NCBI GenBank assembly: GCA_016789905.1
Contig: JAEUQC010000015.1
Span: 43,237-107,236, forward strand
Direction: 5' to 3'
DNA from: Bryobacterales bacterium
GTDB taxonomy: Bacteria > Acidobacteriota > Terriglobia > Bryobacterales > Bryobacteraceae
Length of the DNA stretch: 64,000 bases
The translations under genes were made by a program, and so were the position numbers. The notes below the pieces were generated by a model. It had not been told where the DNA came from, did not search any database, and was given only the letters and a program-made list of their open reading frames with translations. Below are positions 52,102 to 59,275 of the stretch, in pieces (within the stretch, counting starts at the first letter, position 1; each line of letters opens with the position of its first letter).

Positions 52102-52781
52102 TGCGCCGGCGTCTTTTCCAGTTGCTGCTGAATCCAGATCCTCTCCGGGTTCAACGCCTTCGCCTTCTGCAACGCCTGCCGCGCCTCCCCGTTCCGGTTC
52201 CCCTTCCGGTGCGCCAGCCCAATCCACAGCCACCCCTCGGCCAGCTTCGGGTCAATCGCCACCGCCTTCTGGAAATCCTTCATCGCCAGGTCCACGCCCC
52301 CGCCAAACATTGCCGGTAAATAGAACTTCCCAACCCCGCTCGACATCCACCCCAGCGCCGATTTCGGGTTCATCTGCAGCGCCTTCTCTATCTCTTCCTT
52401 CGCGCACCGCCCGTGTTGAAACCCCGCCATCGGATCGGCCGGTATTACCTGCCCGCATAGCGTTCCCAGCAGCCGGTGATACTCCGCGTTCGACGGCTCC
52501 AATTTGATCGCCGCCTTCGCCGCCGCAATCCCCGATTCTGCCGCAATCCGCGCCTGCCGCTTATCCCGCAACTCCAACGCCACCTCGCTCAGGTACGAAT
52601 ACGCCACCGCCGCCTCGTATTGCCCAGCCGCGTTCTTGGCCGCCTTCAGCTTCGCCGCCCCAGCCTTCTCCAATGAGGCGCGGTCCTGCCGGTTCCTCGC
52701 CGCCTCCAACGCTGCCTCGGCGCCCATCGCTCCCATCGAGCCTAGAATCAGTAAGATCGCTCCACGCATTGCCAATTCCAT
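52098..52781 (-). CDS. Exported TPR-repeat protein
   Basis: About 227 residues. A TTG at 52796 would overlap the MFS stop by 4 bases, but the ATG at 52781 gives a better signal peptide (MELAMRGAILLILGSMGAMG). The rest is three to four TPR-like helix pairs (AVAYSYLSEVALELRDKRQA, IKLEPSNAEYHRLLGTL, KALQMNPKSALGWMSSGVGK, AVAIDPKLAEGWLWIGLAHR). TPRs mediate protein contacts, probably in the periplasm, perhaps with the membrane protein encoded just downstream. Confidence 0.8.
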   Translation of the reverse strand: MELAMRGAILLILGSMGAMGAEAALEAARNRQDRASLEKAGAAKLKAAKNAAGQYEAAVAYSYLSEVALELRDKRQARIAAESGIAAAKAAIKLEPSNAEYHRLLGTLCGQVIPADPMAGFQHGRCAKEEIEKALQMNPKSALGWMSSGVGKFYLPAMFGGGVDLAMKDFQKAVAIDPKLAEGWLWIGLAHRKGNRNGEARQALQKAKALNPERIWIQQQLEKTPAQ

Positions 52782-52792
52782 TGTCGCAAACT

Positions 52793-53998
52793 TCAAATCC
52801 GCGCAATCTTGCGCTGCACGATCAGGAAGTATAGCGCCAGCGCAATCAACAAGCCACCGTTGATTGCCAGAATAATCGGTGCTCCGTGGATCTCCATCAG
52901 CCGCCCGCTCGTCAGATTCCCAAACGGCATCCCCCCGCGAAACGCCACGTTATAAACGCTCATCACCCGGCCCCGCATATCGTCGGTCGTCTGTAACTGC
53001 ACCAGACTCGCCACCAGCGTGAACACCGAAATCAACGCCGCCCCGCCCAGGAATAAAATCACGCAGCTCAGCCACAACGTCTTCGACGCCGAAAACGCGA
53101 TCGTGATCCCGCCCAACAGCGTCAGAATCAGCAGCGCCGCCCGCCCCTTGTGGCTGACATTGTTTAACCCCGCCACAATCAGCGCCCCCGCCACCGACCC
53201 CAGCCCCGACACAAGCAGCAGCGTCGAATAGGCGTCCGCCCCCAGGTGCATCACATTCCGCGCCATCACCGGCAGGAACGTCAACAGCGGCAGCCCCAGC
53301 AGCGTCATCAGAAACGCCAGCACAATCAGCGCCAGCATCCCCTCCCGGTCCCGCACGAACGAGATCCCGCCCTTCATCGCCTCCAGCGGGCTCTCTTTCT
53401 TCGCTCCCACCGGCAGCCGCGCCGGCAGCATCAGCAGCGAAATGATTACCGCAATAAAGCTCAGCCCGTTCAGAGTAAAACACCACGCCGCGCCCAACTG
53501 CGCCATCGCGATCCCGCCAATCACCGGCCCGATCACCCGCGCCAGATTGAACTGTATCGAGTTCAACGCAATCGCGTTCTGCAGGTCTTCCTTCGGCACC
53601 AGCGACGGTATGATCGATTGATACGCCGGCCCGCCAAACGCCTGCGCCGTGCCCACAATAAAGCTCAGCAGGTAGATGAACTCCACTCGAACCTTGCCGC
53701 TGAACAGCAGCGCCGCCAGCGTCATCGCGCATGTCATCTGGATGAATTGCGACATCAGCAACAGCTTCCGCCGGTCCATCCGGTCCGCCGCCACTCCGCC
53801 CAGCAGCGAGAAAAGGAAGATCGGAATCTCGCCCAAAAACGCGTCAATCGCCAATGCCCAAGCCGAGTTGGTCAACTCGAGCACCAGCCAGCTTTGCGCA
53901 AGCTTCTGCATCCACGTACCGACCGAGGACATACAGGCCCCGATCCACATACGCCGGAAATCGGTGTATTGGAATGCCTTGAAGACGCGTTGCAGCAA
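52793..53998 (-). CDS. Major facilitator superfamily transporter (EntS-like)
   Basis: 401 residues and about 12 membrane helices. The MFS motif between helices 2 and 3 is GGVAADRMDRRKLLL. The start QYTDFRRMWIGACMSSVGTW is typical of the DHA3/EntS-like exporters. Substrates of this branch include siderophores and macrolides. It starts 5 bases after the VOC gene stop and overlaps or nearly overlaps the TPR gene. Confidence 0.9.
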   Translation of the reverse strand: MLQRVFKAFQYTDFRRMWIGACMSSVGTWMQKLAQSWLVLELTNSAWALAIDAFLGEIPIFLFSLLGGVAADRMDRRKLLLMSQFIQMTCAMTLAALLFSGKVRVEFIYLLSFIVGTAQAFGGPAYQSIIPSLVPKEDLQNAIALNSIQFNLARVIGPVIGGIAMAQLGAAWCFTLNGLSFIAVIISLLMLPARLPVGAKKESPLEAMKGGISFVRDREGMLALIVLAFLMTLLGLPLLTFLPVMARNVMHLGADAYSTLLLVSGLGSVAGALIVAGLNNVSHKGRAALLILTLLGGITIAFSASKTLWLSCVILFLGGAALISVFTLVASLVQLQTTDDMRGRVMSVYNVAFRGGMPFGNLTSGRLMEIHGAPIILAINGGLLIALALYFLIVQRKIARI

Positions 53999-54003
53999 GG
54001 GGT

Positions 54004-54384
54004 TTAGTAGCCTGGCAGCGGCGCGGGGCGCTCAATCAAATGCAGTATGTTGCCGTCGCAATCGGCGAAGAACACCAGCCGGTTCCCCTGCGTCGTGAAC
54101 GGTTCGCCTAAAAACAACACGCCCTTTTCTTTCAAGTAGGCGTGCCCTTCGTCGAAATTGTCCACCTCGATCGCCATGTGGCGGATGCCAGGATCGCGCA
54201 TCTTGTTTGAGGGCCGTTCCCCTTCCGACGGGATAATCTCCAGCATCGATCCATTCCGCGCGCGGACAAAATAGTTGCCCGCGTACTCGAAGTTGATGTG
54301 AAATTCCAGAAAGTCCCGATACCATTCCGCCAGCCGCTGCGGATTGGGAGAGGCGATCGCCGTATGCTCCAGACCATTAAACAT
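54004..54384 (-). CDS. VOC-family (glyoxalase/dioxygenase superfamily) protein
   Basis: 126 residues from the ATG at 54384 (MFNGLEHTAIASPNPQRLAE); the upstream open frame was rejected because it does not match the fold. Motifs: HTAIASPNPQRLAEWYRDFL, FVRARNGSMLEIIPSEGE, IRHMAIEVDNFDEG and RLVFFADCDGNILHLIERP. The His and Glu residues at H7 and in MLEI, HMAIEV and HLIE give the metal-binding set typical of glyoxalase I and related enzymes. The substrate is unknown. Confidence 0.9.
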   Translation of the reverse strand: MFNGLEHTAIASPNPQRLAEWYRDFLEFHINFEYAGNYFVRARNGSMLEIIPSEGERPSNKMRDPGIRHMAIEVDNFDEGHAYLKEKGVLFLGEPFTTQGNRLVFFADCDGNILHLIERPAPLPGY

Positions 54385-54524
54385 AGGGCGATTGTACCAG
54401 CTTGCGGCTTTCCGATTGCTCCCTGCTGCCGGGTGGAAAATGGACTGTGCGGCGGCGGCAATGAAACGGACGCCTGCGGGGAGCACGCCTGGCCCTGCCC
54501 ATCCCAGTGTTGGCCCGCGGTGGC

Positions 54525-55001
54525 CTAGTAGATGGTGAAAGAGAAGACGGTGTTCGAATCGGCCGGTGTCAGCGCGTATTCGCCGTTGGCGAGCGGCTCG
54601 GTCGGCTCAATCCGGTAAAGCCCTGGCGCCAATTTAACGGCGCTCAACCGCAGCGTTTTCGCCGAGTCCTTCCGTTTCTTCGGGTTTTCAAAGAAGAACA
54701 CTTCGCGGCTCCCCGCCTTGGCGTCGAGCTTGTAGAGGGAGAGCTTCTCCGGCGGAATGGTCTTGGATTCGAATAGGAAGATCGGTTCGGCGAGCGGTGT
54801 TCGCGCCTTCGCCGCCGCGCCTGGGGTCACGTAGGCGGTGCCGTCTTTGCGTTTTTCTTCTTTGGCCTCTTCGACGTCAGTGGGGACGAGATTGCTGGCG
54901 TGCAGCAGGTAGGGGACATCGGGTTTCGGCGGTCGCGGTCCGTCGTATTTCTGAGCGGCGAGGGTGGCCGCGAGCGCTACTGCCAGAGCGAGGATTCGCA
55001 T
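54525..55001 (-). CDS. Small exported protein of unknown function
   Basis: 158 residues from ATG 55001, giving a signal peptide (MRILALAVALAATLAAQ). The body contains PKPDVPYLLHASNLVPTDVE, a Lys-rich stretch and a compact beta-rich end (GLYRIEPTEPLANGEYALTP). I do not recognise a family; similar 'PDVPYLLHASNL' proteins appear to be acidobacterial. It is 140 bases upstream of the VOC gene on the same strand, so joint transcription is possible. Confidence 0.6.
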   Translation of the reverse strand: MRILALAVALAATLAAQKYDGPRPPKPDVPYLLHASNLVPTDVEEAKEEKRKDGTAYVTPGAAAKARTPLAEPIFLFESKTIPPEKLSLYKLDAKAGSREVFFFENPKKRKDSAKTLRLSAVKLAPGLYRIEPTEPLANGEYALTPADSNTVFSFTIY

Positions 55002-55122
55002 GTCTCTTCCATAGTACAGACGCTCGGCCCCCGCCGCCGGTTGCAAAATGGGCCGCTCGATTCCATGACTTCCTGCGTCCCACTCTGCGAGCGGCAGCCC
55101 GAACTTCCGGCCCCGTCCCGCG

Positions 55123-55510
55123 AGTCATCCGCCCGTCGGCATCGCCAGGCCCAATTCGCGCGCGGCGGGTGGATCCTGAGCGTCAGCGCGAGAGCGTCAT
55201 CCGCCCATCGGCATCGCGAGGCCCGCGCACCATGCTCGGCACCCCGCCTTCCCACAACGCGCGCGGCGGCGGGATATCCTGGCCGGCCACGCGCAGTTTC
55301 ACCCCCGCTCCGGGCGTCATCCGCCCATCGGCATCGCGAGGCCCGCGCACCATGCTCGGCACCGGGTCTTCTCACAACGCACGCGGCGGCGGGATATCCT
55401 GGCCGGCCACGCGCAGTTTCACTCCCGCTCCCGGCGTCATCCGCCCATCGGCATCGCGAGGCCCGCGCGCACCATGCACGGCACGCCGCCTTCCCACCCC
55501 GCGCGGCAGC
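55123..55510. repeat. 120-bp tandem repeat array
   Basis: Three units start at 55196, 55316 and 55436, exactly 120 bases apart, each opening GTCATCCGCCCATCGGCATC and containing the landmarks GGATATCCTGGCCGGCC and CGCGCAGTTTCA; the last unit is cut short near 55510. A truncated, diverged unit begins at 55123. Sequence identity between units is above 90% by eye. All frames stay open because 120 is divisible by three and the repeat is G+C-rich; no protein family is evident. The array lies between two minus-strand genes. Confidence 0.92.
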
Positions 55511-55533
55511 GCGAAAACAATTGCTGTTCCTTG

Positions 55534-56178
55534 CTACGTGCGCTCGATGTCCGCCAGCCACTTCCGCAACGCCGGGTCCGTGAAATCGCGAATCGTCAAG
55601 TCGGTCCCCGCAAGTTGCTCGCCGCTCCGCGCCACCCCCACCACGCGTGCCCCGGACGCCCGCGCGGCCCGGATCCCGCCCGGTGAATCCTCAAATATCA
55701 CCGCCCGGCCCGGATCCACGCCCAGCAACGCGGCAACCCGAAAATAGATATCCGGCGCCGGCTTGGGGTGCGCCACCTGGTGGCCGTCCACCACCGCCTG
55801 AAACCTGTCCCGCAGCCCCGCCGTGTCGAGCAGAAAATCCACATTTTGCGGTTCCGCGTTCGACCCCAATCCCACCGGAAGCCCCGCAAGCGAGTCCAGA
55901 AACGGCCGCAATCCCGGCATCAGGCACTCTTCCAGCCGCGGCGCCATCCGCTCCCGGAACAGAGCTTCCTTGGCCGCGCCATGCGCGAACACCACCTCGT
56001 CGCTCGCCGATTCTCCCAGCAAAATCCGCATGATCTGGTCGTTCCGCTTGCCAGACATCCAGGTATCGATGCCTTCGCTCGGCAGCCCTTGCGCGGCCAA
56101 ATAGTCGAGCCATACGGCCACATGCGTCGGGTTGGAGTCGATCAGCACTCCGTCCATATCGAAAATGACCGCTACCAC
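55534..56178 (-). CDS. HAD-superfamily hydrolase, beta-phosphoglucomutase-like
   Basis: 214 residues starting at GTG 56178, which overlaps the stop of the SDR gene by 7 bases. Motif I reads VIFDMDGVLIDSNPTH with both catalytic Asp. A cap domain follows (about 15-90), then motif II-type VGLGSNAEP, a Lys in HQVAHPKPAPDIYF and motif IV in VIFEDSPGGIRAARASGA. It fits phosphatases or phosphomutases of sugars; the actual substrate is not known. The SDR coupling suggests joint action in a carbohydrate or aldehyde pathway. Confidence 0.92.
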   Translation of the reverse strand: MVAVIFDMDGVLIDSNPTHVAVWLDYLAAQGLPSEGIDTWMSGKRNDQIMRILLGESASDEVVFAHGAAKEALFRERMAPRLEECLMPGLRPFLDSLAGLPVGLGSNAEPQNVDFLLDTAGLRDRFQAVVDGHQVAHPKPAPDIYFRVAALLGVDPGRAVIFEDSPGGIRAARASGARVVGVARSGEQLAGTDLTIRDFTDPALRKWLADIERT

Positions 56179-56933
56179 TGGATGTAACCGCCGTCCACCA
56201 TCAGATGCTCACCGGTAACGAAACTCGCCTCGCGGGAGGCAAGGAACAGGACGGCATTGGCGACCTCCACCGGTTCCCCGACCCGGCCCAGCATGTGTTT
56301 CGCCTCGGCTCCGGCCAGCCACGCCTCCGTCGTTATACCGAGGCGGGCGATTTCCCGTTCCGATGCGCTGGTGAATATGCAGCCCGGGCAGACCGAGTTG
56401 ACGCGGATCTTGTGCGCCGCCAGATCGAGCGCCAGGCAGCGAGTCATGGCTGCAATGGCGCCCTTCGACGAGTTGTAAGTGGCGAAGTTGGGCTGCGCAA
56501 TGAAGCTCGAAATGGAAGCCAGATTCACAATCGCTCCGCCTTGCTTTTTCAGGTGCGGAATGGCGGCCTTGGTTACCATTGCGGTCCCGATGACATTCAC
56601 GTTTAACACCCGCTGCCAATCGGCCACTTCGGCTTCTTCGACGCTGATGGCGGTGAAATCGGCGGCGTTGTTCACCAAAATATCGATCCGGCCATGTATT
56701 TCGACTGCTTTCGCGGCTAGGATTCGCCCGGTCTCCGGATCGGAAATATCGCCCGCTATGCCGTCGGCAATCCGGCCCGCGGCTCGGATTTTTCCGGTAA
56801 CTTCGGCCAGATTTGCCGCGTTCAGGTCGTTTAGAACGAGCGCCGCGCCCTCTTCGGCGAATCGCAGGGCGATGGCTTCGCCGATTCCGGCGCCGGCGCC
56901 GGTGACGATAGCCACCTGATTCTCTAGTCGCAT
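56172..56933 (-). CDS. Short-chain dehydrogenase/reductase
   Basis: 253 residues with the classical SDR layout. The cofactor motif is VTGAGAGIGEAIALRFAEEG (TGxxxGIG), the stability motif is NNAA (ILVNNAADF), and the catalytic YxxxK occurs in FATYNSSKGAIAAM with Ser 13 residues earlier (ASISSF). A conserved PG motif (NSVCPGCIFT) follows. It resembles 3-oxoacyl-ACP reductase FabG-type or polyol dehydrogenases; NAD(P)H preference and substrate cannot be told. It is coupled to the HAD gene and divergent from fliM, 47 bases away. Confidence 0.93.
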   Translation of the reverse strand: MRLENQVAIVTGAGAGIGEAIALRFAEEGAALVLNDLNAANLAEVTGKIRAAGRIADGIAGDISDPETGRILAAKAVEIHGRIDILVNNAADFTAISVEEAEVADWQRVLNVNVIGTAMVTKAAIPHLKKQGGAIVNLASISSFIAQPNFATYNSSKGAIAAMTRCLALDLAAHKIRVNSVCPGCIFTSASEREIARLGITTEAWLAGAEAKHMLGRVGEPVEVANAVLFLASREASFVTGEHLMVDGGYIQW

Positions 56934-56980
56934 GAAGCCATTCTATAATCCCGATGCGAGATTTGGCCGATAGAAGGGTA

Positions 56981-57949
56981 ATGGCCGATCGTGTTCTCAG
57001 TCAGGACGAAATTGACAATGTATTCCGCCGCTTTCAGGACAAGAAAGCGGAGAACGACCTGTCGAAGCGAGCGCAGCCCTACGACTTCCGCCGGCCGGAT
57101 CGCATCGCCAAAGACCAACTGCGCGCCATCCATCTTCTGCACGAAAACTTCGCGCGCAGCTTGGCGTCCAGTCTTTCCGCCTATCTGCGCGCCTATGTAA
57201 TGGTGAATCTGGTTTCGGTGGAGCAGCTCTCCTTCATGGAGTTCTCGCAGTGCCTGCCATCGCCAACCTGCATCATCGCCCTGGGGATGCGGCCGTTTGA
57301 CGGCAACGCGGTGCTGGAGATCAACCCCTCGCTGGTCTTCCCGATTCTGGAAATGCTGCTGGGCGGATCGGGCAAGCCCACGGGCACGAAGATGACGCGT
57401 GAAATCACGGAAATTGAGCAGAGTATTCTGGAGGCCGTCTACCGCATCATCCTGCACGATTTGAAAGACAGTTGGCGACAGGTTACCAATATCAGTTTCG
57501 CCATCGACAGTCATGAAACCGAGCCTTCGCTGCTCCAGTTCCTGGCGCCGAATGAAGCGGTGGTGGCTATCAGCCTGGAAATCCGGATCGGTGAGAGCGC
57601 CGGCATGATGAACATCGGCATCCCGTCGATTATTATCAAAATGCTGCGGCAGAAGTTCGACCAGGGGTGGTCGAACCGGCGGACGGCGGCATCGGAGGAA
57701 GAACAGGCCCGCGTGCTGCGGCTGATCCGGCCGGCGCAGGTCCAGGTGGACGCCCGGTTGCAGGGGCCTACCCTGCGGTTGGAGGATCTGCTGGAATTGA
57801 AAGAAGGCGATGTTTTGGCCTTCGATTTCTCCGCGAACCGGCCGATCAACCTGCTGTTGAATGGCAAGTTGAAGTACTTGGGCCAGGTGGTGGCTACGGG
57901 CAATAAACGTTCGCTGCAACTGACAGATCCCTTTCACATGCTCGACTAG
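56981..57949 (+). CDS. fliM: Flagellar motor switch protein FliM
   Basis: 322 residues from the ATG at 56981, nine codons downstream of another ATG, with AGAAGG upstream. Conserved FliM pieces are LSQDEIDNVF at the N-terminus (CheY-P-binding-type segment), YDFRRPDRIAKDQLRAIHLL, FSQCLPSPTCIIALGMRPF, LEINPSLVFPILEMLLGG and the C-terminal SpoA domain (VQVDARLQGPTLRLEDLLEL, then GDVLAFDF and VLLN-like INLLLNGKLKYLG). No other flagellar gene occurs in the window, so this is an isolated copy. Confidence 0.93.
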   Translation: MADRVLSQDEIDNVFRRFQDKKAENDLSKRAQPYDFRRPDRIAKDQLRAIHLLHENFARSLASSLSAYLRAYVMVNLVSVEQLSFMEFSQCLPSPTCIIALGMRPFDGNAVLEINPSLVFPILEMLLGGSGKPTGTKMTREITEIEQSILEAVYRIILHDLKDSWRQVTNISFAIDSHETEPSLLQFLAPNEAVVAISLEIRIGESAGMMNIGIPSIIIKMLRQKFDQGWSNRRTAASEEEQARVLRLIRPAQVQVDARLQGPTLRLEDLLELKEGDVLAFDFSANRPINLLLNGKLKYLGQVVATGNKRSLQLTDPFHMLD

Positions 57950-57978
57950 AAGCCGCCGGAAGTGATAGCGTCTGGTGG

Positions 57979-59052
57979 ATGAACGAACAACTGCCGGTGG
58001 CGATTGTAGGACTGGGACGAATGGGCTGGGTACACGCGACCCACCTGCGGAGGCTGGAACAGGCCGGCGTCTGCCGCGTGGCCGCGCTGGTGGACATTGA
58101 TGTCGAAAAAGCGCGCCGGTTCGCGACGCGATCGGGATGCGAAGCGCCCGTGATGGGGTCGGTGGAGGAGTTGGCGTCCTCTGGCGTGTGCGCGGCGACC
58201 ATGATCGTCACGCCCACCGAGAAGCACCGGGAACATGCCGCGCTGCTGGTGAAGGCCGGTCATCGCGTGCTGCTGGAGAAACCGCTCACTGGGAGTCTGG
58301 CTGGGGATCGCGAGTTCTGTGAGGAGTTGGATCGCGACTATCCCACCGCAGTTATGTTGGCGTTCCAGCGCCGGTTTGACGGCGCGCTGGCGTTCGCCAA
58401 GGAGTTGATGGATGCGGGCACGGTGGGGAAGGTGTTCAAGATCTACTCCGCGCTGGAAGATTCCGGACCGGCGCCGAACGGGTATCAAAGCGACGGCATT
58501 CTGCCCGACATGTCGGTGCACAACGTCGACGAGATCCTTTGGCTTACCGGACGGTTGCCGGACCGTGCGCTGGCCGTCGGTTCGCGGATCTATAGCCATG
58601 CATTGACGACATGCCAGGAGGATTTCGACGACGCGATGCTTTACATGTGGTTCGGGGACGACCTGCTGGGACAGGTACAAGTGACCCGAAATCATGTGAG
58701 TGGCTACCGGGTGGAGAGCGTGATCTACGGGGACCAGGGCCAGATACAGATTGGCCGGTTCGAGCAGCGACCGGACGCAATTGTGGTGGAGGCGTTCGGC
58801 AAGCGCGGCGCGGCCGACCCGCTGGCGCGCAAGATTTTTCCGGGCGGCAAGGGTGGGAATGCGGCGCCCGAGTTTGTGGACCGGTTCGGCCCTGCGTACA
58901 AGCGCGAGTTGGAGGTGTTCATTGACTGTTGTTCGCGCGGCGCTGCCTTCCCTACCTGCCATACCGACGGATTGCGAGCGCAAACAATCATCTCGGCGGG
59001 GATGCGCGGTTTGAAGACCGTCGCCGACGGCGTGCGGCTGGCCGACGTATAA
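57979..59052 (+). CDS. Gfo/Idh/MocA-family oxidoreductase (cytoplasmic)
   Basis: 357 residues with a Rossmann start (LPVAIVGLGRMGWVHATHL), the EKP motif (VLLEKPLTG) and the C-terminal domain, with a catalytic-type DMSVHNVDEILWLTG (Asp/His) region. Sequence style resembles myo-inositol 2-dehydrogenases. No leader peptide is present, in contrast to the two other family members in the window. It starts 29 bases after fliM and may be co-transcribed, although no functional link is obvious. Confidence 0.93.
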   Translation: MNEQLPVAIVGLGRMGWVHATHLRRLEQAGVCRVAALVDIDVEKARRFATRSGCEAPVMGSVEELASSGVCAATMIVTPTEKHREHAALLVKAGHRVLLEKPLTGSLAGDREFCEELDRDYPTAVMLAFQRRFDGALAFAKELMDAGTVGKVFKIYSALEDSGPAPNGYQSDGILPDMSVHNVDEILWLTGRLPDRALAVGSRIYSHALTTCQEDFDDAMLYMWFGDDLLGQVQVTRNHVSGYRVESVIYGDQGQIQIGRFEQRPDAIVVEAFGKRGAADPLARKIFPGGKGGNAAPEFVDRFGPAYKRELEVFIDCCSRGAAFPTCHTDGLRAQTIISAGMRGLKTVADGVRLADV

Positions 59053-59062
59053 CCGTTCAGTG

Positions 59063-59275
59063 GCGGTCCGCCGCTCCTGAATTGCAGGTGGTGGCTTGCC
59101 GGTTGTGGTCTGCCATTCATGACTTGACGGCCGCGGCTTGTAGGACATGGTCTGGCGGTCATCGCCAGTTGGTCGAGTGCTGGCGGTCGCGGCCTGCGGG
59201 ATGTGGTTCGCTGGTAGTCGACGGCCGGACGTTGCGTGCCGGTCGTGGATTGCCGGCCGGGGTCTGCCGATCAGG
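59063..59275. repeat. Degenerate minisatellite with a period of about 28 bp
   Basis: About seven imperfect copies of a 28-29-base unit fill the space between the oxidoreductase stop and the 3' end of the VWFA gene. On the minus strand each unit contains GGCAGACC-like and ACCGGC-like blocks (for example GGCAGACCACAACC and GGCAAGCCACC). Degeneracy is high, so copies are old. Frames through it remain open but carry only repetitive Arg/Pro/His-rich sequence. Confidence 0.75.

Noticed and set aside
54797..55747. Long plus-strand frames over the 120-bp repeats
   Set aside because: Openness results from a repeat length divisible by three and high G+C. The product would be Arg/Pro/Ser/Ala-rich without motifs and would overlap supported genes on the other strand.
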